In this document: positions 36,083 through 47,242 of the stretch, piece by piece
How the letters are laid out: the number at the start of each line of letters is the position of its first letter
Position numbering within the stretch: position 1 is the first letter of the stretch
NCBI GenBank assembly: GCA_963693085.1
Contig: OY856410.1
Span: 1,332,958,304-1,333,022,303 of the forward strand
DNA length: 64,000 nucleotides
Origin: Alisma plantago-aquatica
Lineage: Eukaryota > Streptophyta > Magnoliopsida > Alismatales > Alismataceae
Reading direction: 5' to 3'
The notes under the pieces: generated by a model
The model's input: only the letters and a program-made list of their open reading frames with translations
Told to the model about the DNA's origin: nothing
Databases searched by the model: none
Translations under genes and position numbers: made by a program

Positions 36083-38293
36083 CACTCGCATAAACTAAAA
36101 CACCACACCCACAAGCGCATGGGGTCATGTCGTAGTATAGGAGGGAGGCAAGTATAGGGTTGATCCATGGGAGAAAAGGGAGCACAAGAGCTAGTTTAGT
36201 TTTCGGTCTAGGTTCCTACTACAGAGTCTAGGGTTAAGGGTTTGAAGGTTGTTTTGATTGATTACACTAATGGTGAGCAAGCAAGAAAATGAAGGAAAGC
36301 AAACAAGATCAAAACCTAAGTTAACCCTAGATAGTTAATTCTGACAAACAAGAAAAGACAAGGCAAGCAAGGAAAAGAGCAAGCTACACTAAAGCAAACA
36401 AGAAGAAGTCTACACTACACTAAGTTAGCCAACAGGGCAAAAGAGCAATTAAATACCTAAACTAGTAAGAGAAAAACAACAACAAGGCAAGAAGCTAACT
36501 AAGCAAGTAAAGAACTAACTAAGTAAACATGATCTAAGCAAGAAGACAATTATGGTTTTAAAACAATAAAGGGATACATGGGCTATTTGGGGAGTGTACT
36601 TATCAATTAGGTTGGAGGTTGGCATGTGACCTTTATGATTTCATTTAGATTATCTAACCAAACAACAAGTTAGACTCTAATGAATTTCCCTAAACTACTA
36701 ACTAGCCATGGAAGTGCTAGGTTGTGTATAGGGGAACTAGTCCCTAATACCCCCTACTACACTTAGGAGGCTCAATTGGGTTAGGGTTTAGATGCAATTT
36801 AATTAGAGTCTAAACAAGCCTAGGTTTCTAGTTTAGATGAGCTTAGGATGATTAGGGAAGAGGTTAGTAATGGGAGTGAAAGTGAGGTTGCCTCCCATCA
36901 CCCACATTCTAGCCTTGAGAAAGATCCATGCTAAGCACACTAAATTCATCTAAACTAGCTACTTAGATCTCTCAACTAGGGTTAGGATAATTGGTTAGAA
37001 TGTAGTAGGATTGGTATCTAGCTAGGGGTCCATGAATTGGACCTAGGATCAAATCACAAAATTCACACATATAAGTAGTTTCCCAAAATTCCAAGGTGAT
37101 TTCAAGCATAAATCAATAAGAAATTCATGAAGAATGAGATAGAAATAGAACATAATCATCAGAATGGGGAATTATAATGTTTACATATCATTTTCCCCCA
37201 ACATGGTATCAAAGTACTTTTTTCACCCCAAACAGTCCAACCAAGGGGCCTAGCTACTCATGGAAATGGAAAATACAAAAAGAAAGGAGAAAGAGGTAGA
37301 GGAAGCCATGGAGCTTGGTGTAGATGGAGCAATCCTCCTCTTCAGCTATTGCAAGACGTCCTTCTCCTTCCTCCAAGGTGTAGAGGCATGGGAAGATGGT
37401 GGATTAGGGCTAAAACACCAAGAAACTATGATTTTGGTGGTGGAAATGGTGTGGAATGGATAGGGGGTGAAAATGGAGTGGTAGGAGTGAGCTAGGGGTG
37501 GCCAAGGGTTGACTCGTTTTATCTCCAGCCATGTCCAAGGTTTATATAGGGGTCTAGGGTTAAATAAGGGTATATGGGTAAAGCAGTATAAAAATAGGCT
37601 AGGGTTGAGGGTGGCACGACCGTGGTGGAGTGGGGTGACAACGGTCATAGTTGTGTGGAACGACCATAGTGAAAATTGGGGACAAATCACAATAACGTGA
37701 TCAAATTTGTACATGAAGTAGAACGGCCATGGTGGGGCTAGGGCAGCACCACAGCTGTGGTGGCTTGGAATGTGCTATTCGTTCTTGGATCCACGGCCAT
37801 TCTTGCTCTACCGTAACACAACCGTGCACGGTGGAACGTTTGTTCTGGGTGCATTTACCACAGCCCTTCTGAGTGGCACGGCCATGGTGATTCATGTTTT
37901 TCTTGAAGTTGATTCTATTGATTTTGGATGAGCCAGCACGACCATTCTAATGTACCACGACCGTGGTGGTTTCTGTTGTAGCACTTTGACTTGATTTCTT
38001 GGATTCTCTTGGACTTCTTTGCTTTAATGGAGCTTTATCCACTAGGGGTAGGTTGAGGGAGCCTCAGACTACACTTTATGCCTCTCTAAGGGTAGAGAAA
38101 TGCTAGGGTCACTCCTTCTCTCTCTCTTACATCCAAGCATGGTCCAAATGCATGCAAAAACATGCAAATAATGTCCATTAGTGCATTTTACACAAATATG
38201 CATATTAGGGGAAATAACATGTAATCTAACAGGTATAGATGTGATTGAAATGCAATATGACACAAGATCAATCCCTAAATTAGGGATGCATCA
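36083..38293 (-). mobile_element. LTR-like DNA of a Tat-type relic
   Basis: Read on the minus strand from 38293 (TGATGCATCCC), it directly follows a run CTCGAGGACAAGTATG then AAGTTTGGGGTGG, the polypurine tract and start pattern seen at the 3' LTR of Tat/Athila elements. It has no sizeable coding frame and contains the minisatellite at 37600-37975. The left limit is set only by the E LTR. Confidence 0.45.
37600..37975. repeat. Interspersed CACGACCGTGGTGG-type repeats
   Basis: At least eight copies of a short motif, in both perfect and worn forms: GCACGACCGTGGTGG, ACGGCCATGGTGG, ACCACAGCTGTGGTGG, CACGGCCATGGTG and CCACGACCGTGGTGG. They are irregularly spaced. The core CCAC-GTGG is palindromic. 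CpG-rich compared with flanking DNA. Confidence 0.8.
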
Positions 38294-39727
38294 CCACCCC
38301 AAACTTAAAACATACTTGTCCTCGAGTATGCACCAACTCCTCAAGTATGCTCCAACTCAATCTCTTTGAAATTTTTCCATATCAAAAAATGAAAAATGAA
38401 ATGCAATAGATGAATATTTACTAAATGGGATCAAGGATGACTAAGTACATGCACTCCACCTCTCTCCTCTCCTCTTTCACAAACCAGTCATGATTAGATC
38501 ATTGAGCTGCAAACTTCAAATATAGAGCATAGAAAACACAATCAATCCATATAGCTACCATATCACTCCGGGTAAACCGTTTCATGGTAGAAAAGGTCAA
38601 AAATGACTAATTTTTCTATTTTACATGCATGCATTCAATATCATATGTCCATCCACACCAAGTAACCCATGTGGATGAGAAAAAGGGAAAAATGAGCTAG
38701 GTTTGATGTTTCCTATCTCCATGGGCATGCAAAAGGAAGAAAGGGTTATGTTAAGAATTTGGAGTGCTTTTAGACACTCATCTTTTATTTATTTAGATGC
38801 TCTTAAACATGAACATCTTTTATTTTATTTTTGCATATTTTTTCTTTTTTCTTTTTCTTTTCCATTGGTGTGGATAGAACGCATGGTGATGAGAGTGAAG
38901 TAGGGAGACATAGATGTGGTCACCTCAAACTTTTGGAGGTAGCTACGACGGATTTTGTGCACTTTAGCATCCTTTCATTAGGCAGAGAGGTAAGAAGATG
39001 GTAGAAGAAGAGGGAGTCAAAGAGGGGTTAGTGGTGTGGACATCAATATGAAATCTCATGCATGAAAGTTACTCCAACAATTTCATCAAGCAATGACACA
39101 CTACATGAATGAGTAATAATAAATCCACATTTCTATCATGAGATTCTACAAAACTCTAAGCATTTGCAGCTTGCTTCAATCATAATTCAACCAAACAATT
39201 TCATAAGAATGAGAGAGATGTCGCACATGTAAAAAATCAATATTGAGGCCATTTAACAATAAACCATGATAATTCACTTGCATTTGTGAATGGTCATTAT
39301 TTTCAATTCAAAAAGTAGAGTTTGGGTCAAAACACACTTTTAAGCAAGAAGTTATAAACTTGGGAAAAATTAGCCACAACGGTGCCAAGTTTCCTTCAAT
39401 AACATCTAATCCTATATTATGGAACATAAAGTAGAAAACAAGTAAATCCTAGCTAAAACATGAAAAAATTACAAAAATCTACATGATATGCAACGCATGG
39501 CAAAAAGAGCAAAAAAATTGAAATTACGCAAAAGTTGCATAGAAAGTAAACTACATGACATGAAAGCATGCAAAGTAGGTAAACTCTAATTTAGACAGAA
39601 AAATCAACAAAAAAATCAAGAAAACAAAACTAAATGGTTTGTGAAATGCAAAATGAGTAAAAAGAGAAAAAGGGTATACCACCCTACCACCCAAAACTTT
39701 TCAATCATGTTGTCCTCACCATGACAC
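38294..39727. other. Non-coding interior of Tat-like relic
   Basis: AT-rich DNA with a polypurine-tract-like site at its left edge (complement of CCACCCCAAACTT, 38294-38306). A second similar run lies near 39683-39697 (CCACCCAAAACTTTT). I see no open frame of note. Confidence 0.4.
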
Positions 39728-41143
39728 TAAATCATAGGAGTGATAGGGTAGATTATCATTGTTGTGGCTCTAGTGGTGGTCCTCCCTGTGGTGGAAGATG
39801 CTAGTAGTAGGTGCCCAAGTAGTCTGACTGTGGAGGGGGGTAGGAATCTTGGTATGCAGATAGTGCACCCCACCAGTCTTCCCCCCATTGGGGGTTCTGC
39901 CTTGGTATGTTGAAATTGATACATTTGATTGATCTGATAATGCATCTACTGATGATCCAACCACATTGCATCATATGTGCACTAATAACCCTCATGTGCC
40001 CTCAGGATCCGATCATGTGTTCTTTGAATGCCCTCTAACGGCGCATGTATAGTCAACATGTCGTATGCATTCACTGAAGGTTTTTGTGGTCGTTGTGATG
40101 TCTCCACCTCATGTCACTTGACCCTACGTGTCTCTCTCTCCTTGACTGTCCTCCTCCTCTTAAAGGTTGTCTTTGAATCTCTAAGTCATTCAGGAAAATC
40201 TCGGGGTTGTTGCTTCCATGTGTCTCTAGGCTTCTCCTCTTTCCACCTCCTTAAGATATCCAAAAATTCCAGAGATGGACCACACCCCTCTAGGAGAGGT
40301 GTGGCATGGAAGGGGATCTCTAGTAAAACTCCTGCATAAGGAGGGTTGACCTAGTAGAGAATCTTCTAATCAATCACTAAAATCATGAATGAGCGAGTCA
40401 AGTAGTGTAGGTCCATGAGCTTTCCTCTTTCTGACTTAGTGTAGCCAGATACATCATGCTCAGGGCCGAAGCGATTGAAGTCACAATCCCTCTCATAATA
40501 AAAGGGTTCTTGCTCTTGGATAGTATTGTCTTCATGTGATCAATGATGAGTGACCCCAAGTTTACATGATTTCCCTATACGATCCATCACAACCCAAAGA
40601 GGTCTTTCTTAGTACAACTACCTTGATTCTCATAGTGGGTGAAGATGGTGTTCGTCAAGACCTTCTAAATGTATCTCAATACATGATTGTGAATCAGACT
40701 TGTCTTTTATTTTCCCACCACAAAGTTTCTTTGTCCTATAAGTCTCTTCCACATGGATTCATAGTTCACATTGGTTTCTCTATCTATGATTCCTCTATCA
40801 AGTAATTATTCTACCTCAGGGGTTGGAGTGAAAATGCCATTGAGAAAAGTTGCAGTGATAAGGTAAGTGTCATTCCCCAAAGTGACACTAATGGCATCAT
40901 GTGAGACCTTCTCTAGGGTTGCAAAGAACTATTGTGTAAGCTCCACATAGGTCTCTAGGACTGTGGTCAATGCCTCAAATAACCCAATGGGTTCCAAGAC
41001 ATCCTAATAAAAAATCAAAGATTCCCAAAGTCTCATTGTCTCCTGGAAAGCATAGTGAGTGGCAATCACTCTGCGTGTCAGGCACTCCGGGTGCTTTGGA
41101 TTCTTTACTTTCTTTGTCTTACCCTTAGGTGTTGCATCATGAT
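39728..41143 (-). pseudogene. Remnant resembling a plant-transposon accessory ORF (Tat-like)
   Basis: On the minus strand from 41143 downward, with stops and shifts, I read VTLGNDTYLITATFLNGIF, then YESMWKRLIGQRNFVVGK, SLIIDHMKTILSKSKNPFIM and RGIVTSIASALSM. At the end comes WGEDWWGALSAYQDSYPPPQ. The order W-G-K, IDHM, LPYG-like and LIT-like resembles the 'putative plant transposon protein' domain found in extra ORFs of Tat-type elements. I am sure it is decayed coding DNA and less sure of the family. Its upstream part is cut off by the CACTA end at 41144. Confidence 0.45.
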
Positions 41144-41660
41144 CACTACTATAGAAAAGGCCTTTGGCGTTGGTTATTTAGAGCCTTTAGTGTCGGTTTC
41201 CAAGCGACACCCAAGTAGGCACTGCTAAAGGTCGACACCTCCAGCGTCAGTTTCTAATCGACGCCATAACCCTTCCCGCCACCAAAAAACGCCAGCAAGG
41301 GAACTATAAGCATCAGTTCTTAATGAAAATCGACACTATATCATGATCAAAGATGTCTCTTATTAAACAAACACCAACACCATAACCCTTCCCTCCACCG
41401 AAAATGTGCCAGCAAGGGAACTATAAGTGTCGGTTAGTAAAGAAAACTGACACTATATCATGGTTAAACACGTCGGTTATTAAACAATAACTGACGTCAT
41501 AACCTTGCCAGCATGACCGTTCTTCCCAACATGGTTGTGGTACCTGGCCATAATAGGCATCAGTTCTTACAGATAACCAATGCCAGCCATGGAAGAGACG
41601 TCCATTTTTTGCTAATAACCGAAGTTGTATGTCTTTGTTGTCAGTTTTGTACACATAACT
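41144..41660 (-). repeat. CACTA terminal inverted repeat and subterminal repeats
   Basis: The terminus CACTACTATAGAAAAG is followed by many copies, in both orientations, of a GTCGGTT-(A)TTAAAC-like motif. There is also a duplicated segment of about 115 bp: CATAACCCTTCCC...GCCAGCAAGGGAACTATAAG at 41267-41311 and again at 41381-41427. Such subterminal arrays are the transposase-binding sites of En/Spm elements. Confidence 0.8.
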
Positions 41661-41988
41661 AATGCCTATGTTTGGATTTTTTTTCTTATCAGTTTGCAGG
41701 CCTGCTGTATGGCTGGTCAGTAGGATGTAGAACCTAAAGTTCAGTTCTGAACTGCAGGTTTATAGCATCCATTGATATCAGCCAACAACAGGCTGCAAAC
41801 ATGCAAAGTCATTCACATTCAGACACATGTATTGATCAGATACATGTAGAAACCTGCAAAGTCATTTACATTCACATTCTATTCCATTCATTTAATCTCT
41901 TTTCACATTCAGTCATTCATGTATTGATCTGAAAAAGTCATTCACATTCACACAAAAATAATTATGAGAACAAAGTTTAGAAATATCA

Positions 41989-42139
41989 TTATTTATTCAT
42001 CATCGTCATCATTGTCATCAGATATCCAATTATATTTAAAATTCCCACTACTTGTAGAGCTTTTTCCCGTTGTTCTCTTACAATGTCTAATTCCTCCCTC
42101 ATATAGGGAGTATGTACATCTAATAACTTTCCACTTGTA
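41989..42139 (-). pseudogene. CACTA gene, last exon (Ulp1 C-terminal tail)
   Basis: The exon opens after an acceptor GACTTCAG and runs to a TAA at 41989-41991, 151 nt. It starts with SGKLLDVHTPYMREELDIVR, the acidic and basic tail that commonly ends Ulp1-like proteins of plant transposons (…EEL-EVR-EW…). Beyond this the minus strand is untranslated or subterminal DNA. The stop closes the whole gene model. The exon limits come from splice-site matches only. Confidence 0.6.
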
Positions 42140-42247
42140 CTGAAGTCAGTTTTAAACACATGTAAAGAGAATAATGTATATATATAATTAATAATATATA
42201 ATAATATTGATATGTTTCATATTATCTAATGAGACTATATATAATAC

Positions 42248-42336
42248 CTTATGTATAGTATCGATTTCCATTGTAGAATATTTGATTACTTGGTCCATAA
42301 ATTGCATCACATAGTAGGCACATGCCCAACCATTGT
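42248..42336 (-). pseudogene. CACTA gene, Ulp1 exon with catalytic cysteine
   Basis: It encodes NGWACAYYVMQFMDQV and then a short tail, ending before GTATTA. The cysteine in WACAYYVM aligns with the nucleophile of C48 proteases (usual form C-G-Y-Y/F-V-M/L). The second-position Gly is Ala here, also seen in relatives. The acceptor is uncertain: the AG that fits best puts the join one base out of frame, so this copy has either a shifted splice site or a small lesion. Confidence 0.65.
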
Positions 42337-42435
42337 CTTGTGTAGCACATTATAAATTGAAACATACAAAATATTCAAAAATACAAATTAGCACAGTTCA
42401 CATAAATAATATATACATTGGAGTTGGGAAATTAC

Positions 42436-42514
42436 TTTCACATTCTCCCAAATTAATGGATGATTCTTTTTCTTGTGGACCTTTCATCCAGCTTTTTTGA
42501 ACTCTTGTAAAGCC
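42436..42514 (-). pseudogene. CACTA gene, short Ulp1 linker exon
   Basis: 79 nt from ACTGTAG| to |GTAATT. It reads LQEFKKAG, an in-frame TGA, then KVHKKKNHPLIWENVK, the spacer between the Asp and Cys of the protease triad in transposon Ulp1 domains. Reading phase agrees with the exon before it. The TGA is one of several stops that make this gene dead. Confidence 0.6.
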
Positions 42515-42603
42515 CTACAGTTAATGTAACACATTAAATTGCATTATACATAATAATGTAATAATAGATGTTAACGGATATAAAAATATGAAATATTTCT
42601 CAC

Positions 42604-42717
42604 AGGAATAATGGCCTTTTCATTGTGTGTCCATATAATATATTTAATTCGTTCCCCATAGGATCTAGATAATAGATAGAGAATGTCTTGGGGACAATAA
42701 CTAGTAACTCCCAATGC
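42604..42717 (-). pseudogene. CACTA gene, Ulp1 exon with catalytic His and Asp
   Basis: 114 nt bounded by TTGGTAG| and |GTGAGA. It reads HWELLVIVPKTFSIYYLDP, then MGNELNILYGHTM. HW-LLVI is the catalytic histidine block of Ulp1/SENP (C48) proteases and YYLDP the aspartate block; with the cysteine exon they form the H-D-C triad. The exon joins in frame to the preceding one through a split Glu codon. This exon itself is intact, so the domain assignment is firm although the gene as a whole is broken. Confidence 0.85.
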
Positions 42718-42814
42718 CTACCAATACAGGTAAGAAATTTAAAAAATAATAACTCAAAATCCACAATAAAAATGTAATTTTCTTAAGTCCAAATTATAAG
42801 CAAAGTAAATTTAC

Positions 42815-42988
42815 TCGACATTGAATGGAGCTATTATCACCATCTTCTTATTTTTAACAAAATATTCAAAAGCAGCACATCAGTATGAAGTACCTAAAGA
42901 AGGGTTTGTATCTACAAGACTAATCAAAGATGGAACCAAAAATCGCACATGGGAAAATGCAAAATTTGTACATATCATGTGTAAGTGG
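42815..42988 (-). pseudogene. CACTA gene, Ulp1 N-terminal exon
   Basis: 174 nt from TTTTGCAG| to |GTAAAT. It contains HLHMICTNFAFSHVRFLVP, an in-frame TGA (42880-42882), then CAAFEYFVKNKKMVIIAPFN. The last part matches the F-APYN-G/H-WI-type stretch immediately before the catalytic His of Ulp1 domains. Phase to the next exon is conserved. Confidence 0.7.
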
Positions 42989-43080
42989 CTGCAAAACATG
43001 TATTATTTATGCATTAATATATAAGAAACCAGATCAACATATATAAAACAAGGTATACAGATGTATAAACAAGATCTCAC

Positions 43081-43154
43081 CATATCCACAACTCTATCAT
43101 AGATGTGTTCAGCCGATCGTAACGAAACAACTCCAAAATATATTGTATAAATAG
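43081..43154 (-). pseudogene. CACTA gene, small exon before the Ulp1 core
   Basis: It reads QYILELFRYDRLNTSMIELW, closing at GATATG|GTGAGA. This corresponds to the helical L-LD-S-L-VW segment at the start of transposon Ulp1 domains. The acceptor (AACAAG) is weak, and a tandem duplication of this neighbourhood (about 43142-43284) may have damaged it. Confidence 0.5.
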
Positions 43155-43277
43155 CTTGTTATCGTATGATTGGCATACATTAATATGTATGCATTAATGT
43201 GTATGCAAAACTTGTATTATGTATGCATTAATGCGTATGCAAAACTTGTATAAATAGATTGTTATCATATGATTGAC

Positions 43278-43449
43278 CTGCAACATCCTCTGGAATAGTA
43301 ACATTTATAGGGCAATTTGAATCATGTTTGCCTATCCATACTGCCATACCCCTACAATTAGGACCTGCTAACGAGGTGTGTAGGTCCCTTGGAACCAACT
43401 TGGTACTTTAGGAGGTGGAGGTGGAGGCCGAGATGTAGCGGGTGTCTTC
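43278..43449 (-). pseudogene. CACTA gene, proline-rich exon
   Basis: Between CAAAAG| and |GTCAAT. It starts with PATSRPPPPPPKVPSW in one frame and continues as SLAGPNCRGMAVWIGKHDSN in another, so it has a frameshift. It is a linker between the transposase part and the Ulp1 part. I recognise no domain. Confidence 0.5.
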
Positions 43450-43526
43450 CTTTTGACATGTATATATAATTTCAGATCAATTGACTCATATATACACACT
43501 AACAAATTAATGTAATGTAAATTTAC

Positions 43527-43620
43527 CGTACAATACTAGTATAGACAACATCCACTTTGGGCCACATTATCAATCCACCTTCTGCCTCACCAAGCATTTC
43601 AGAATCTGGGTGGTCATATG
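43527..43620 (-). pseudogene. CACTA gene, exon half left of insertion G
   Basis: It reads DHPDSEMLGEAEGGLIMWPK and VDVVYTSIVR, then a donor |GTAAAT. It is the second half of the exon whose first half lies at 52719-52881; joined across one copy of ATATG the frame is perfect (LPLPY then DHPD). The final LGEAEGG-IMWP run matches the L-EA-G-IVAWP block near the end of En/Spm Ptta-type proteins. Confidence 0.85.
43616..43620. repeat. Target-site duplication of G, left copy (ATATG)
   Basis: ATATG before TGTTGGTATG; the same bases follow the 3' LTR at 52714-52718. Confidence 0.93.
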
Positions 43621-44810
43621 TGTTGGTATGTATGCCCTGAGATCCAATCATGGGATGATTGATGGGATACATTAAAATTGATTTGATAAAGATCAAAGGC
43701 AAGCTTCCAATTCTTTCTAGTTTAGTCATATGAGATAGTGATAGAACAGATTGAATGTCTAGAGAATGACAATACTCAATGCAGTATGCTTTTAGGTTAA
43801 GGACCTAAATGATGAGATCATACGGATGCTAAGAGTTTGTACATTCTTATTATGTCCCTAGTTGGATGTCATTGTGGAAGGTAGATAGACAAAAATGACA
43901 CACAAGACTAGATTGTGATGTTGGTTGATGATAGAATCTCATTAGTCATGATATGGAGATATCAAACCAAACACATAGGTACTTGTTAGAGAACAAGTGT
44001 ACCGGACAGACCCACCGTGAGTTTGACACATGGAACCATGACATGGTAGTCACAGTCAGTTCTCACAGTGATGGTGGTGAGTGTGATTCTTTGACCTGAA
44101 ATCACTACACTCAACACATGTCATTGGGTACACTTTGACATCATCAAACGCAGTCCTGAAACATGGGTTGTTATAAAGGTGATGATTGGGTGTCTTTGAC
44201 ACATTGGGCTTTTGAGGGGTGAGTGATAGATATGGATTTGTCCCTCTTGAGGGAGTTTGATATCCATGGCCACTTGATGAGTAGGATTGAGATAGGCATG
44301 TGCACGCATGTGTGAATCATTATGTGATATTGATGTCATACATATCTCCTCCAATGTACTCTGAGATCAAGAAAGTGAATGAACGTTGAAAGGATGACTG
44401 TTCCATGCCTTGAGTTTATTCGGGATATCAGTGACAAAGGAATTATACATTCGCTATAACACCATTCACGGATTGTAGGATTGAAAGTTTTTCTCCAACT
44501 TTCTATTTCACTTGGGTAGCACTGATGTGCGACTAGGCACCGCTCTTTTCTTGTGAAGTCATAAATGTTATTGAATTTCATTGCCAACGTGAAATGGACC
44601 TGTCGGGTCACACACATAGGATTTAACCTGGAAGAGGAGTTTATCCACAAACCATGTTTAGATTGATTACTAAAGGAGTTTAGTAGTTCAATTAAACACT
44701 CAATTAATTGATAGCTTAGTATCATAGTGTTCAAGGTATTGGACCGATTGATTAGAGTATCAGATTGATTGAAATTGTGATTGACTGATTTTGCACCGTC
44801 TGCTACCCCA

Positions 44811-44940
44811 ACCGATCGGCTCATGAGATGAACCGATCAGCTCAGGTTGGTGAACCGATCGACTCAACTGGTGAGATGATCGACTCATGTGCAGTGAGAT
44901 GATCGACTCAAAAGTTGAACCGGTCAGCTCGTGTGACCAA
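44811..44940 (+). repeat. Minisatellite 1 in G's 5' LTR
   Basis: Six tandem units of about 21-23 bp starting near 44811, 44832, 44853, 44876, 44899 and 44919. The consensus is ACCGATCGGCTCA followed by a variable GT/GA-rich spacer. The core CCGATCGG is palindromic. Confidence 0.9.
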
Positions 44941-45080
44941 CTGAGATCGTTTGGAAAATTAGAAGACTATTTTGCAAATATAATTTGTTTCACTTGTACA
45001 AAGTCAATTTGGACAAGGATTAATATTTGATTAATCAGACACAAATTCAAAAGTCAATTTGAGTTGGACCATGACCACAA

Positions 45081-45205
45081 ACCGATCGGCTCATGTGATG
45101 AACCGATCGGTTCAGGTGTCCCAAACGATCAGTTCAGTTGTGAAACGATCGGTTGAGGTCACCAAATGATCATTTTAGGTTTCAAATGATCGGTTCAGCT
45201 GGCGC
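45081..45205 (+). repeat. Minisatellite 2 in G's 5' LTR
   Basis: Six more units of about 21 bp (ACCGATCGGTTCAG and worn versions such as ATGATCATTTTAGG), with the same core as cluster 1 about 140 bp upstream. Confidence 0.88.
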
Positions 45206-45839
45206 AAGTTGGTTGTTTTGTGGGAAATCTCGAACCCTTCTACTCTTGCTTTAATCCCGCATTGCCTGAGATAGAGAACCCTGTCCCATGACCCTATTAT
45301 ATATAGGGGTATTGGGGGATTCTGAGCAACAACAACTTAGAGACCAGTTGCTCTACAAAGTTGTCGTTCTCTCTGGTTTTGGTAACCAAGAGAGAACCCG
45401 AGAAAGTGTTGCCTGATAAGGGAGGCACAACAAGGGAATGACAACTGCAGAAAAGCAACTGGTTACAGGAGAGTGTGTTGGTGACTAGTACCTGACAGGA
45501 GGGTGTGGCTCCTTCCGATTCCTTGTGGGACAAGGAGATCGGAGTTCCAGGTGGTCCATGTGGACTACTTCAGAGGCGGGAGACTTCTACCACTCAGAGG
45601 ACAGTTGTCAATCCCGACAGTCTCGGTGAGACCAGGAGCTGAACAGACACCGGCCAAGATTGGAGGTGAAGACCACGTAAGGCGCAAGGTAACATCACCG
45701 AGCAAGCATCAGGACAAGGTACGCCTCTACAAACCATCCTTCCTATTGTATAGATGTTGACACAATTCCTTTATTCTGGAGTTGGGAGAAGAAATTTTTT
45801 GTTTCTGTTGCCTTCTCTGTCTCCCCTAAAACCCAACAG

Positions 45840-45851
45840 TGGTATCAGATC
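45840..45851 (+). other. Primer binding site of G
   Basis: TGGTATCAGATC, one base off the initiator-Met site, one base after the LTR end. Confidence 0.88.
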
Positions 45852-47242
45852 CACGTCAACTTCTCTATACTTTAGGATTATCGATGTGATCCATTTTGGT
45901 TTGTCGCCTTTATTTATTGCATACGATGTGAATAAAATTGTCTTTATGCATGTCCAATCATAAATCCACAAATCTCATATACATATATGATATGTAATAT
46001 GAATGCACTCGATACGCATCACCCTTAAATGATTTTTGTGGTGGATGTATAGTGTGTTTATGGCCAATAAACCCTATATGTGTTCTTGGTTGAATGTGGT
46101 TGCTTTCATCTCAGTCTGTGCACCGATTCCTGATCTCCTATTCCTAATGTAACTAAAAATAATTTGAGATTTCTTTCCTACCTTTTCTCCCCTCGAATGT
46201 AACTTGGGGTTTCCCAATTCAAAATGTAAAATAGGATAGATCTTTTATTTCCTGTTATGTCAAAGAATGGAGGTCATCTGACGACGAATGAGACAATCGG
46301 TTCATGGTGTGAACCGATCAGTTGGTGATCCAGATGACTGATTCAAGGAGCGAGACAATCGGGTGGCGGCCATGAGGAGATGCACGACGACTAGGTGAAC
46401 CAATCAGTTGGAGGAGCCAACCGATCGGCTGGTGGCACCCAGACTACCGGGAAGGACGAGCAGGTCATTCATGTGATGAGTTGATCAACTCGGACGGCTA
46501 TAGCACTTCATCTTGTACAGGTTGCATGTGATGTAGACCTAGATGACCGTGATTCCTCTTGGCTCGAGGAATCATATTAGGATGACCACAATCATTGCTT
46601 TTATCGTCTCACATGTTTTCTGTGGGATATAGCATGTATATGATACGTAGTATATATTGTGGTGATTGGATATGTATATGTACCTATAAAACCAAATCCC
46701 TCATCTAAATATTAAGTCTTTTACGTATTCCATTAGCCGCACACATGAAAAACTTGATCGACCAAGCGTAGGTTATGCCAAAACGTGGTGCACCGTCTAT
46801 CTCATGGAAGTGTGTAGGGTAAACATGTAGGTTCTACCAAAGCAGGATGCATGTTTACCGTGTCAACTTTTGGGTTAGACTTAACTGGTGATTCTTAGAG
46901 CGTCTAGGCCCAGAGGCACAAAATGTTCATGGCAAGGTGTTGCACATGTTCATTCATCAAGAGTTGCATATGATGCAATTAGCATGATGGCCTACCTAAA
47001 TAGTCAAGATTCTGGGCGATCAGCCAAAGCTGACTAATGACTTGATGAAATATGGATCTTCACCCACTAGAAGGTTGTTCACTGTAATCTTCTGAATTGA
47101 TGATGAGGGCTATCAATTTGAACAAAATAGTGGGAGTGATAATTAATTAAAGTCCTAATTATATCGTCAACCTTTCAACTCAATCAAATAAGTCAAAATT
47201 GAGTTTTGGACTAAATTGCATATATTTTCTTTTATAGTTCAA
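45852..47242 (+). other. Leader of G
   Basis: About 1.4 kb without a coding frame. At 46290-46490 it holds further irregular copies of the LTR motif (AACCGATCAGTTGG, AACCAATCAGTTGG, AACCGATCGGCTGG), so the repeat extends beyond the LTR. Confidence 0.7.

Larger units (their letters stand above)
43621..45838 (+). repeat. Element G, 5' LTR
   Basis: It begins TGTTGGTATGTATGCCC and ends CCCCTAAAACCCAACA. It holds two minisatellite clusters. A minus-strand open frame of 162 codons at 44336-44824 is only partly kept in the other LTR and is probably chance. Confidence 0.93.

Noticed and set aside
44336..44824. 162-codon minus-strand open frame in G's 5' LTR
   Set aside because: The homologous frame in the other LTR (51293-51607) is shorter and altered, there is no recognisable motif, and it overlaps LTR sequence; probably chance.
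44811..45205. CRISPR-like appearance of regularly spaced repeats
   Set aside because: Units are imperfect, directly adjacent, lack unique spacers, and lie in a plant LTR; they are a minisatellite.
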